From: JANNPJ01 sp035474375
GTDB lineage: Bacteria > Actinomycetota > Actinomycetes > Actinomycetales > Kineosporiaceae
Direction of reading: 5' to 3'
DNA: 64,000 nt
Assembly: GCA_035474375.1 (NCBI GenBank)
Contig: DATINJ010000128.1
Coordinates: forward strand, 1 to 64,000
Numbering within the stretch: the stretch's first letter is position 1; each line of letters begins with the position of its first letter. Made by a program: the position numbers and the translations under genes. The notes under the pieces were generated by a model. It had not been told where the DNA came from. It did no database searches and saw only the letters and a program-made list of their open reading frames with translations. Positions 1 to 7,131 of the stretch are shown here, in pieces.

Positions 1-425
1 GCGGTGAGGGCCGTGCCGCTGTCGTCGACCCGGCACGGCCAGCCATCGGCGGCCCACACGCCGGCCATTCGGGCCACGGTGGCGGGGTCGGTCACGGGGT
101 GCGCCTCGCCCTCGACGACGAGATCGAACGGGTCGGTGGCCACGCTGATCACGCAGCGGGGGTCGCGGGCGAGGTTGCGGCCCTTGCGGGTCGAGCGGCC
201 GGTCTCGAACCAGAACGCGCCGTCCACCCAGACCGCGCCGATACCGGTGACGTGCGGGCTTCCGTCGTCGTTGATCGTGGTGAGCCAGCAGGTGTGCCGG
301 TTCGGGCCGCCGCTCGCGGGCGCCTGGTCTACGCCGGCTTCGAGCCGGGCGCGGACAGCGTCCCAGCTCATCGTCGGCAGATCGTAGTGGCCGGAGAGAT
401 TCATGGCCTGCACGGTGTCTGTCAT
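1..425 (-). CDS. Pyridoxamine 5'-phosphate oxidase (PPOX)-family protein, 3' end missing
   Basis: The frame opens at an ATG at 425 and runs off the left edge without a stop, giving about 141 residues. The core LTTINDDGSPHVTGIGAVW, followed by FWFETGRSTRKGRNL and CVISVATDPFDLVVEG, is the split-barrel flavin-binding fold of the PPOX superfamily. Actinobacterial members bind FMN, F420 or heme and act as small cytosolic oxidoreductases. The cofactor cannot be assigned from this fragment. It is transcribed in the same direction as the downstream-numbered gene at 536-1369, with a gap of about 110 bp. Confidence 0.8.
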   Translation of the reverse strand, partial: MTDTVQAMNLSGHYDLPTMSWDAVRARLEAGVDQAPASGGPNRHTCWLTTINDDGSPHVTGIGAVWVDGAFWFETGRSTRKGRNLARDPRCVISVATDPFDLVVEGEAHPVTDPATVARMAGVWAADGWPCRVDDSGTALT

Positions 426-535
426 ACCGGTTGGACCGGGCCGGACGCCAGAACTCATCGCTCCCGGCGGGTCGCTCTCCCCGACCGAGTGACCTCACCG
501 GAGTAGGGGTGAGCGAGCACGGCCACCGGAGTCGG

Positions 536-1369
536 TCATGTCGACCTGGCCAGGGCGAGGTCGAGAGCCGAAAGCCTCGCTCCGGCGGGGTCCTTCGAGA
601 ACGTGGTCGGATCGGTGGTTCGCGCGAACGCATCCTGCTCGTAGAGACTCTGGGCGTAGGCCCACAGCGATCGATACGGCGACAGCTGAGCACCGATCCG
701 CTCTCTGTCGTCGGCCGGCGGGGCCAGCCGTACCAGCGTCACCCACAACCGGACGTCGGCCAGGGTCAGCCGGTCCCCGAGCAGGTAGCGCGACCTGCCC
801 AGCCGCCGGTCGAGCCAGCCGAGCGCATCGTGCAGGATCACCCGGGCCCGGCCCGCGTCACCGCCCACCCCGATCGCCCGGAACGCGCCCTGGTTGACCG
901 CCGGCCCGATGGTGCGATCGAGTTCGTCGATCTCCTCGCGCAGGTCCGGCGGGTACAGCTGCAGCCCGGTCGTGGACCAGTCCCGCAGCTCGGCGGCCAG
1001 GTCGACCTCGATGGTCGAGTGATCGTTCGACACCACGTGGCCGGTCTCGCCGTCCCAGAGCGTCGGCAACACGATGGCGGCTGGGTAGTACGAGTCGCTC
1101 GCCTGGTACGCGTTGCGCAACCGCTTGCGCCCGTAGTCGGTGTCGACGTAGAACACCCGGACCACGTCGGTCAGGCCGGCCAGCGCGATGACCAGCGTGC
1201 AACGCTGCGACCAGGGCGAGGACCAGTCCGCGTAGAGCTGGAACCGGCCCGGGTCCGCCATGAACAACTGTGGTGGCGCATCCACCATCCAGGAGCGGGG
1301 CTCCACCAGGCGGCCGGTGAAGCGGGTGGGTGGGAGAGTTTCGGTTTGCTGACTTTTCGTCTGAGTCAT
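536..1369 (-). CDS. Glutathionyl-hydroquinone reductase-like (Xi-class GST family) protein with Ser at the catalytic position
   Basis: 277 residues. The start (MTQTKSQQTETL) is chosen because GGGGAA lies just upstream. Residues about 45-140 form a thioredoxin-like domain and 150-260 the all-helical GST C-domain, with RYLLGDRLTLADVRLW typical of Xi-class GSTs (YqjG/PcpF). Family enzymes use a CPWA-type cysteine to reduce glutathionyl-quinones. Here the equivalent reads DWSSPWSQRC, so the nucleophile is Ser, with a Cys five residues later. Actinobacteria generally use mycothiol rather than glutathione, so the substrate thiol is unknown. Upstream lie a Cys-containing leader peptide (1501-1599) and a SAM-IV riboswitch (1681-1760), pointing to control by sulfur amino-acid status. 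Confidence 0.8.
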   Translation of the reverse strand: MTQTKSQQTETLPPTRFTGRLVEPRSWMVDAPPQLFMADPGRFQLYADWSSPWSQRCTLVIALAGLTDVVRVFYVDTDYGRKRLRNAYQASDSYYPAAIVLPTLWDGETGHVVSNDHSTIEVDLAAELRDWSTTGLQLYPPDLREEIDELDRTIGPAVNQGAFRAIGVGGDAGRARVILHDALGWLDRRLGRSRYLLGDRLTLADVRLWVTLVRLAPPADDRERIGAQLSPYRSLWAYAQSLYEQDAFARTTDPTTFSKDPAGARLSALDLALARST

Positions 1370-1487
1370 GGCGTTTCCCCGGTACATCGACTGCGGCGAA
1401 CCACAGATCACATCAGAGTGGTGGCGCAGAACGGCTCCCGCACGGCGGGAAACCCGTTCAGGCCGAAGGCATCAGGTGCCGTTTCGG

Positions 1488-1510
1488 TCGGGCCGAGCCG
1501 TCAGGCCCGA
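1488..1510 (-). terminator. Possible attenuator hairpin overlapping the leader stop codon
   Basis: On the minus strand TCGGGCC (1510-1504) pairs perfectly with GGCCCGA (1494-1488) around a 9-nt loop that contains the leader TGA. A ribosome stalled at the leader Cys codons would change whether this 7-bp stem forms. No U-tract follows, so it may act on Rho or on translation rather than as an intrinsic terminator. Confidence 0.35.
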
Positions 1511-1599
1511 CACAGGGCACCACAGATGCGCAGAAAGTCGACGTACCGACGGCGAACTGCGGGTTCGGGATACACCGCATCCGTTCCACTGAATCTCAC
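1501..1599 (-). CDS. Cysteine-containing leader peptide (32 aa) upstream of the GST-like gene
   Basis: A GTG start at 1599 is preceded by AGGGGAG at 5-6 nt. The 32-residue product ends RRRYVDF-L-RIC-G-ALCRA. The same ending, RRRYVDF-Q-RIC-S-ALCRD, is found in the leader at 2863-2964, while the intervening DNA has diverged, so the peptide is under selection. Short actinobacterial leaders ending in an ALCR-like sequence are known upstream of sulfur-metabolism genes. Two Cys codons lie within seven codons of the stop, which fits ribosome-mediated attenuation by Cys-tRNA supply (inference). The leader lies between the riboswitch and the GST-like gene, 131 bp from the latter. Confidence 0.75.
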   Translation of the reverse strand: MRFSGTDAVYPEPAVRRRYVDFLRICGALCRA

Positions 1600-1639
1600 C
1601 GTGACTCCCCTCGAAGTCTCCTGGATCATCGATGGCTCG

Positions 1640-1762
1640 AGACGAGCCACGCTTGCCGCCGCGCCGAAGCCCGACGGCCTGGTCCTCACCCGGAGCACCC
1701 CGCCGTGACAGGAGGGTTGCTGATCAGCGAGCCGGGGCTGAGGCGCTGATGCTCTTGACCTG
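1640..1762 (-). promoter_or_regulatory. SAM-IV riboswitch (copy 1)
   Basis: The minus-strand core 1760-1681 begins GGTCAAGAGCATCAGCG, contains AGCCCCGGCTCGCTG and CAGCAACCCTCC, and closes with GGGTGCTCCGGGTGAGGACC. These blocks match the actinobacterial SAM-IV consensus: a P1 stem of GGTC with GACC, the S-adenosylmethionine core, and a P2 hairpin with a CCCC loop. A GC-rich hairpin to about 1640 would be P5. The 5' end coincides with the expected start site of the promoter at 1768-1797. It is about 90% identical to copy 2 in the core. Confidence 0.88.
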
Positions 1763-1767
1763 CTTCC

Positions 1768-1797
1768 ACAGTAGACACGCGCTCACCGCTAAGTCAA
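1768..1797 (-). promoter_or_regulatory. Sigma-70 type promoter for riboswitch copy 1
   Basis: -35 TTGACT (1797-1792) and -10 TACTGT (1773-1768) are separated by 18 bp. The predicted start near 1761 is the first base of the SAM-IV element. Copies 2 and 3 have the same boxes. Confidence 0.65.
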
Positions 1798-2131
1798 CCG
1801 ATTTGGTAGACAAAGCGCTCGCCTCGACGGCGCTTGAGCAGTCGACGATGGCCTCAGGATCCGCCGTGATCATGGTGACCGCCGCAGGACTCGGCCGAAC
1901 CCTTCGGCAGTACCGATAGAAGGCCGATCCAGGACTTCGGCCGAGTCCTGCGGCGCTCCCCCCAGTACGAACGCAAACCGTGGCCGCCGAACGGGAGTCG
2001 CCCGAGCCGAAGACGTCGCAAGCCCGGCGCGAGCCCCCACCGCGCCACGCTGAAACTCCCGCTGAAGCCCCCAGGCCCAGGGCGAGGTGGGTAGGGGCGA
2101 GAGTTGCGCGGAGCGCAGTCGGGAGTCGCGG
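1798..2131. other. Intergenic stretch with no convincing gene
   Basis: It lies between the copy 1 promoter and the stop of the flavin reductase gene. Apart from the 19-bp inverted repeat at 1881-1954, I see nothing with coding character: open frames here lack domains and ribosome sites. Confidence 0.5.
1881..1954. repeat. Perfect 19-bp inverted repeat with 36-nt spacer
   Basis: GCCGCAGGACTCGGCCGAA (1881-1899) is exactly complementary to 1936-1954. It lies about 180 bp downstream of the flavin reductase stop. It could be a transcription terminator stem or the remnant of a small transposable element. There is no T-run next to it. Confidence 0.6.
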
Positions 2132-2755
2132 TCATGGTTCCGAGATCTTCTCGAAAGCTGATGCTGGGGATGCTCTGATCACACTGAACCGGGAGCCTAC
2201 GGGGTTCTCGGGCGGCACCGCAGCTCCGGAGACCTGGCGGTACTGCCCGTCGTGATGCACTAGTGGATCGGCTTCGTCCCGGGCGTTCGCCCACAGCAGC
2301 CGGGCCACCACGATGACGTGGTCACCGGCGGGCACCTGCTGCTCGACCTCGGCCACGGCCCACGCCGCGGCGCCGTGGATCACCGGGGTCCGGTGGGGTC
2401 CGGACCACCAGGTGGTCGGAGCGGCGAACCGGTCAGCACCCTTGCTGGCGAACCGCACAGCTAGCTCCTCCTGTCCGGCCTCCAGCACGTGCACCCCGAT
2501 GTGTTCAGCCTGGGCCAGGGCCGGCCAGCTGGACGAGCTGCGGGCGACGTTGAAGGAGACCAGGGGCGGCGTCGCCGACACCGAGGCCAGGGACGTGACC
2601 AGCAGTCCCACCGGGGCTCCCCGGTGGGTCGTCGTCACGACCGCGACCGCCGCGGCGTGCCGGCGGAAGATGCGCCGCAGACCGTCCGGCCCCACCTCGG
2701 GAAGAACGTCGAAAGAGTCTGATTCTACATCGTTTTCGGGCATGGCGAAGGACAC
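2132..2755 (-). CDS. Flavin reductase (DIM6/NTAB) family protein
   Basis: 207 residues from a GTG at 2755 with GGAG six bases upstream; an ATG four codons later is an alternative. The sequence FRRHAAAVAVVTTTHRGAPVGLLVTSLASVSATPPLVSFNV is the FMN-binding split barrel of two-component monooxygenase reductases. HVLEAGQEELAVRFASKGADRF is the usual second block. Such proteins pass reduced FMN to partner oxygenases, including sulfonate and sulfone desulfurases. No oxygenase lies next to it. The gene is preceded by a Cys-containing leader, a SAM-IV riboswitch and a second diverged riboswitch, so a role in sulfur scavenging or redox balance is likely (inference). Confidence 0.85.
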   Translation of the reverse strand: MSFAMPENDVESDSFDVLPEVGPDGLRRIFRRHAAAVAVVTTTHRGAPVGLLVTSLASVSATPPLVSFNVARSSSSWPALAQAEHIGVHVLEAGQEELAVRFASKGADRFAAPTTWWSGPHRTPVIHGAAAWAVAEVEQQVPAGDHVIVVARLLWANARDEADPLVHHDGQYRQVSGAAVPPENPVGSRFSVIRASPASAFEKISEP

Positions 2756-2862
2756 GACGAGCTCCGTTCGGGAGACAGCGATGAAAGCGACCGGATGACG
2801 CCGATCGGAACGAGCGCACCGGCAGATCGCCGGGCCACCAGATCAGAAGCGCACGGGAATCG

Positions 2863-2964
2863 TCAGTCTCGACAGAGCGCGCTGCAGATCCGCTGGAAGT
2901 CGACGTATCGGCGACGGACCCACGGCACCCCGGCTACCGGGTCCGTTCCCCTGACCCGCTTCAT
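2863..2964 (-). CDS. Cysteine-containing leader peptide (33 aa) upstream of the flavin reductase
   Basis: ATG at 2964 follows GAGGAG by six bases. The 33-residue peptide starts MKRVRGTDPVAG and ends RRRYVDF-Q-RIC-S-ALCRD. It is a paralogue of the leader at 1501-1599: the last 17 residues are nearly identical while the N-terminal half differs. It lies between SAM-IV copy 2 and the flavin reductase, 107 bp upstream of the latter. Cys codons five and two residues before its last two residues would make it a sensor of charged Cys-tRNA (inference from leader-peptide attenuation). Confidence 0.75.
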   Translation of the reverse strand: MKRVRGTDPVAGVPWVRRRYVDFQRICSALCRD

Positions 2965-3038
2965 GTTTCACTCCTCGACGCAGCTTCGACGCCAGCTCGA
3001 GTTCGAGCCACGCTTGCCGTCATGGAACTCGACGGCCT

Positions 3039-3117
3039 GGTCCTCACCCGGAGCACCCCGCCGCGACAGGAGGGTTGCTGACCAGCGAGCCGGGGCTGTT
3101 CGCTGATGCTCTTGACC
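3039..3117 (-). promoter_or_regulatory. SAM-IV riboswitch (copy 2)
   Basis: The minus-strand core has GGTCAAGAGCATCAGCG, CAGCCCCGGCTCGCTGG, TCAGCAACCCTCC and GGTGCTCCGGGTGAGGACC in order, the full set of SAM-IV signature blocks. Its 5' end sits at the start predicted from the promoter at 3125-3153. It controls the leader peptide and flavin reductase downstream. Confidence 0.88.
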
Positions 3118-3124
3118 GCGCACC

Positions 3125-3153
3125 ACAGTAAGTACTGCTCCACCGAGTGTCAA
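3125..3153 (-). promoter_or_regulatory. Promoter for riboswitch copy 2
   Basis: TTGACA (3153-3148), 17-bp spacer, TACTGT (3130-3125). The -35 region and 11 bases upstream of it are an exact 17-bp match to the promoter of copy 3, possibly a shared activator or repressor site. Confidence 0.7.
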
Positions 3154-3226
3154 TGTCGACCAAATCACTCATGATTAGAACGGCCGACAGGGAAGCTTTT
3201 TGGGGACGACGAGGCGGACCTGGAGC

Positions 3227-3307
3227 GGTGCACCCGGAGCGCGCCCCACCAGGACAGGAGACGTGCCGACCGGCAAGCCCTAGGGCTTACCCGCCGACAC
3301 CCTGACC
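3227..3307 (-). promoter_or_regulatory. Diverged SAM-I/SAM-IV-like riboswitch (copy 3)
   Basis: The minus strand keeps the order and spacing of copies 1 and 2: GGTCAGGGTGTCGGCGGG, a long AAGCCC/GGGCTT hairpin, TCTCCTGTCCTGGTGGGG, then GCGCTCCGGGTGCACC. The core block is changed from GCAACCCTCC to GCACGTCTCC, and P1 is reduced. No leader peptide or gene of its own follows; the next element is the copy 2 promoter. It may be a variant with altered ligand preference or a decaying copy. Confidence 0.55.
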
Positions 3308-3313
3308 CGTCTC

Positions 3314-3342
3314 ACGGTAAGCACGAGACCACCCGATGTCAA
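3314..3342 (-). promoter_or_regulatory. Promoter for riboswitch copy 3
   Basis: TTGACA (3342-3337), 17-bp spacer, TACCGT (3319-3314). The predicted start falls on the first base of the diverged riboswitch, exactly as in copies 1 and 2. Confidence 0.6.
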
Positions 3343-3447
3343 TGTCGACCAAAATAGTGTTGTTTAGGATTGAACTTTGGCTGAGCCCGGCTTACAGTCG
3401 AACCGTTCCACCCGATGTGGCCGACACGACCCGACGATCTGACCGAT

Positions 3448-4740
3448 TCAGCTGGTCGGGAGCGGCACGCCTTCCCGGGCAATGGCCTCGTCGGCGGCCA
3501 GGTTCCAGGCCAGCGCGCGCTCGACGGTCATGTAGTCATCGGCAAGAGGGACGATATGTTCCAGCGAGCCGCCGGCCCGGCCTGTGGTGAAGCTCAGTAC
3601 CCGCTCGAATTTCGTCACGCCCGGGCGGCCTTCCGCCAGCGGCTGGACGGCGATGGTGTGCACGATCGCCGGGGTGAATCCCCACAAGCCCAGCAAGTAG
3701 GCGCTGGCTTGCGGGACGGAACATCCGTAGGCGCTGATCTCCAGTTCGTGCAGTCGCTCCGCTGAAGGTGGTTCCGGTTCGGCGTCGATCGCGGCCAGGA
3801 GCTGAACGGTGGCCTCCGGTCGGCCTTCGGTCAGCACCAGGAGCCCGACGTCGCGCAGCATGCACGACAGGACAGCGATGTCCTTGGCTCGGGTCGTCCA
3901 CTTCTCCAGACGCGCGATCTCCCGGGCAATCGCTGCCCGGCGCAACGACTGGACTCGCAGTTCCTCGACATTCAGGATCCAGGTCAGGGCCTCGTTCACA
4001 TGAAACAGTGAGCTGGCAAGCACCAGCGCCTGCACGTTGTCCAGCCCCAACAATCGGACCGCGTCGTTCACCGAGTACACCTGGCGAGGCGGGCCGAAGA
4101 AAGCGGAATTCACGAGCTTCAGCAGTTCCGCGCTAGTGGCGACGTCACTGGAGACAATGGCTGAGACCTCGGCCATGTCGACGTCCGGGGAGCTGACGGC
4201 GGCGACCAGTTGGTCGTAGACGGCCGGCAGGGTCGGCAGCGCGCTGACTCCACCGATCAGGGCCCGCAACGCCGGGTCGGACAGCGAGCGCTGCACCGAC
4301 AAGGCCCGGTTGACCGCCGAGGTCAGAGTCTCCGCATCACAGGGCTTGGCCAGGAACTGTTGCGCCGAGCGGACCACATCCAGGACGGTGTCCGGATCGG
4401 CCTCACCGGAGAGCACCAACCGAGCCGTGGACGGGTATCGGGCCTGCACCTGGGCGAGGAGCTCGGCTCCGTTCATCAGCGGCATCTTCATGTCCGACAC
4501 GATCGCGTCGACCGGGCAACGCTCCAGCACCTCCAGGGCCTCCGCCCCAGAGGAAACGAACGTCATCTCCCAGGAATCGCGGATCCAGCGAAGCATCCGA
4601 CTCAGCCCGGACAGGACGTTCACCTCGTCGTCCACGAACATCACGTGGTAGCGACCGTCTGGGACAGCCCGTGCATCGGATGCCTGGAAATCGTCGTGAT
4701 CGAGATCCGTTTCAGATTCAGGGTTTAGGCCGGACATCAT
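3448..4740 (-). CDS. Response regulator with HDOD output domain
   Basis: 430 residues. Residues about 32-155 are a receiver domain: the acidic pair in MFVDDEV, the phospho-acceptor Asp in IVSDMKMP, the switch Ser in LVLSGEA and the Lys in FLAKPCD are all present. Residues about 165-360 are an HDOD domain (LPTLPAVYDQLVAAV, SAELLKLVNSAFFG, VNDAVRLLGLDNVQALVL). HDOD is a catalytically dead relative of HD phosphohydrolases often linked to c-di-GMP signalling. The gene diverges from the GGDEF gene at 5178, so the two probably form one signalling module. No histidine kinase is adjacent. Confidence 0.9.
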   Translation of the reverse strand: MMSGLNPESETDLDHDDFQASDARAVPDGRYHVMFVDDEVNVLSGLSRMLRWIRDSWEMTFVSSGAEALEVLERCPVDAIVSDMKMPLMNGAELLAQVQARYPSTARLVLSGEADPDTVLDVVRSAQQFLAKPCDAETLTSAVNRALSVQRSLSDPALRALIGGVSALPTLPAVYDQLVAAVSSPDVDMAEVSAIVSSDVATSAELLKLVNSAFFGPPRQVYSVNDAVRLLGLDNVQALVLASSLFHVNEALTWILNVEELRVQSLRRAAIAREIARLEKWTTRAKDIAVLSCMLRDVGLLVLTEGRPEATVQLLAAIDAEPEPPSAERLHELEISAYGCSVPQASAYLLGLWGFTPAIVHTIAVQPLAEGRPGVTKFERVLSFTTGRAGGSLEHIVPLADDYMTVERALAWNLAADEAIAREGVPLPTS

Positions 4741-5177
4741 TCCCCTATTCCCCCGCTAAGAACTATCCCTGGGCAAGTTGGTCATCGCGTGCTCGAACCA
4801 CTGACAATGCTGCGATCACCGGGACTCAACATTGCAAGGACGTTATCGGCCAACTCGCGGGGCAGGTTTAACCATGCCCGGGCTCCGGTCTGTATCTCAG
4901 CCGGATGCCGTCCGCCGATGCACTGGAACCAGCCACCAGTTCTCCGCCCGCTTCGTCCGCAATCCTCATTTCCAACCATATGATCGGTACCTCCGATCCA
5001 GGCGGTCAGATTCAGGGAAAGGGCATTATTCGTGCCGGATTGTCCGGTTCATGACTGGCTGGGGCTTCCCGCCGATCAAGTGCGGCGTCCAAGATGTCGA
5101 TGACGCAGGGTGCGGGGTTGAGGACGGCGACGAACCGGCGCGGGCCGACCCGCGCCCCAGGTGTGGAAGGAGTCGGG
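4741..5177. other. Divergent intergenic region between the HDOD and GGDEF genes
   Basis: 437 bp that must hold the promoters of both divergent genes. I see no RNA motif, palindrome or credible small gene here. An ATG at 5094 in frame with the GGDEF gene lacks a ribosome site. Confidence 0.5.
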
Positions 5178-7034
5178 GTGGGCCCTCTGGTAGCCGGGCA
5201 GCACCCCGAACGCGGGTTGCGGCTCGGGCCCAAGGTAGTGATCGCGATCGGCCTGCTCCTGCCCGCCATCATCACGATCGCGACGGCGGCGCTCTACGGC
5301 TTGGGCGCGGTCCACGATTCTTCCCAGCATCTCTACCAGGACACGCTGCAGGTCACCGCGGCGGCGGCGCGGCTGGACAACGCCCTGAGCAAGGTCGCGG
5401 AGCGTTCGGTCGAGGAGGCGTCCACGGAGGATCCAGCTCGCAGCGCGGTGATAGAGCGCGAGCTGCGCCAGATCTGGATCCCCCAGGTCACTGTGGCTTT
5501 GCACCAGTTGGACGACGTCAGTAAGGACGACGACGAGGGTCACCAGTCCATCGTCGAGATCCAGGTCGCCTTCGCCGAGTACAACGACCTGCGCCGCAGC
5601 GGCGCCTATCTGCGATCGGGCCACGACCCGCAGGACGTCCGGCGCCGGGATCAGATTCTGCGCCGGACGTCGGACCTGTTCGATCGGATGCATCAAAGCA
5701 GTGAGAACCGGCTATCACTGGAGATGACCCACGCACAGGGATACGCGATCGACAACGCCACCGTCTTCTCGTTCACTCGCCGGCTCATCGGCGTGACCGT
5801 TGTCGTCTCTATGCTGCTCGCGTTCAGCGGCATCCTCTGGCTGATCCGCACTCTGTTGCCGCGCATCCGGCACTACTCGGCTTTCGCCACCAACTTCGCC
5901 GACGGCCGGACCGTCACGCCACTGCGGCCCCGGGGACGCGACGAGCTGGCCGAGCTGGGTCGGGCGCTGAACGAGATGGTTGAGCAGCGGCAGCGACTGT
6001 CGGAACACGAGCAGTCCCAGGCGGAGTTTCTGGACACCCTGCAGATCGCCGAGAGCGAGCAGGAGGCGCACCACATCGTCGCCCGGCACCTGGAACGCGC
6101 GATCCCGGGCAGCGCCGTCATCATCCTGAGACACCCCGACCCCGAAGCGGTGGCATCGGTCACCACCGAGGATCCGGACGGCGACCCGGCACCGCGGTTG
6201 GTCCCGGAACGGCCCCCTTCGTGCCTGGCACTGCGGTCGGGTCGTACCCACCGGGAGGGTTTCGGCGACGCGCCGCTGATGCGCTGTGACGTCTGTTCCG
6301 GCGGCTGCAGCGGGGCGCTCTGCGAGCCGTTCGTGGTCGGCGGTCAGGTCATCGGCTCGATGCTGATCACCTACCCCGAGCAACTGGACACCGACGCCGC
6401 CGCGCGAGTCCGGCGAACGGTCGCCCAGGCGGCGCCGATGCTGGCCAACCTGCGCAACCTCGCGCTGGCCGAGTTCCGCGCCAGCAACGACTCCCTCACT
6501 GGCCTGCCGAACAAGCGGACCGCGGAGGACACCCTCAAGCGGATGGTCGCCCAGGCCAACCGTTCGATAGTGCCACTGTCGGTGATCATGCTTGACCTCG
6601 ACTTCTTCAAGCAGATCAACGACCATTACGGGCACTTCAAAGGTGACGAGGTGTTGGCTGCGGTGGGCACATGCCTCCGGTCCGCCATGCGCACCGCCGA
6701 CTTCGCCGGGCGGTTCGGCGGTGAGGAGTTCCTGGTTCTGCTGCCCGACACCACGCGGGCGAGCGCGGTCGTGGTCGCCGAGAAGATCAGGCAGGCCATC
6801 TCCATGATCGTCGTACCGGAACTGAAGCGGGGCGTGACCGCCAGCCTCGGGGTCGCCGTCCTACCCGACCACGCCGGGCACCCAGCAGGCCTGCTGCGCG
6901 CGGCCGATCATGCGCTCTACACCGCGAAGGCGGCCGGCCGCGACCGGGTCGTCGTCGCCGGATCGGCTCACGAGGATCTCCCGGAGCGGGCACCGGCGTC
7001 AGGGGTAGCCGAGGCGGAGCCGAGTCCAGAGTGA
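5178..7034 (+). CDS. Membrane-anchored GGDEF diguanylate cyclase with HAMP and Cys-rich GAF-like domain
   Basis: The GTG at 5178 has GGAAGGAG five bases upstream and is preferred over the ATG at 5094. The 618-residue product has TM1 at about 14-38, an extracytoplasmic sensor region, TM2 at about 203-227, a HAMP segment (DELAELGRALNEMVEQ), a GAF-like region and a C-terminal GGDEF domain. The active site reads GGEEF, and RTAD five residues before it is the inhibitory c-di-GMP-binding RxxD site, so it should be an active, product-inhibited cyclase. The GAF-like part carries CDVCSGGCSGALC (CX2CX3CX4C), a possible metal or redox site. Confidence 0.9.
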   Translation: MGPLVAGQHPERGLRLGPKVVIAIGLLLPAIITIATAALYGLGAVHDSSQHLYQDTLQVTAAAARLDNALSKVAERSVEEASTEDPARSAVIERELRQIWIPQVTVALHQLDDVSKDDDEGHQSIVEIQVAFAEYNDLRRSGAYLRSGHDPQDVRRRDQILRRTSDLFDRMHQSSENRLSLEMTHAQGYAIDNATVFSFTRRLIGVTVVVSMLLAFSGILWLIRTLLPRIRHYSAFATNFADGRTVTPLRPRGRDELAELGRALNEMVEQRQRLSEHEQSQAEFLDTLQIAESEQEAHHIVARHLERAIPGSAVIILRHPDPEAVASVTTEDPDGDPAPRLVPERPPSCLALRSGRTHREGFGDAPLMRCDVCSGGCSGALCEPFVVGGQVIGSMLITYPEQLDTDAAARVRRTVAQAAPMLANLRNLALAEFRASNDSLTGLPNKRTAEDTLKRMVAQANRSIVPLSVIMLDLDFFKQINDHYGHFKGDEVLAAVGTCLRSAMRTADFAGRFGGEEFLVLLPDTTRASAVVVAEKIRQAISMIVVPELKRGVTASLGVAVLPDHAGHPAGLLRAADHALYTAKAAGRDRVVVAGSAHEDLPERAPASGVAEAEPSPE

Positions 7035-7072
7035 ACGACCCGGCCATCAGGTCCCGGACGGCGGGATCTGAT

Positions 7073-7124
7073 CCAATCGTTCTCGGGAAGGATCACCACC
7101 AGGCCCGGGGTGATCACTGATTGG
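7073..7124. terminator. Bidirectional hairpin between convergent genes
   Basis: An outer stem CCAATC/GATTGG (7073-7078, 7119-7124) encloses an inner stem GATCACC/GGTGATC (7091-7097, 7109-7115). It sits between the stops of the convergent GGDEF and HTH genes, as expected for a shared terminator. Confidence 0.45.
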
Positions 7125-7131
7125 CCTTCCG

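Noticed and set aside
1854..2294. Possible gene overlapping the inverted repeat
   Set aside because: No ribosome site or family features and it runs through the flavin reductase 3' end.
5094..5177. Upstream ATG start for the GGDEF protein
   Set aside because: No ribosome site and a disordered Arg-rich extension; the GTG at 5178 has a strong GGAAGGAG.
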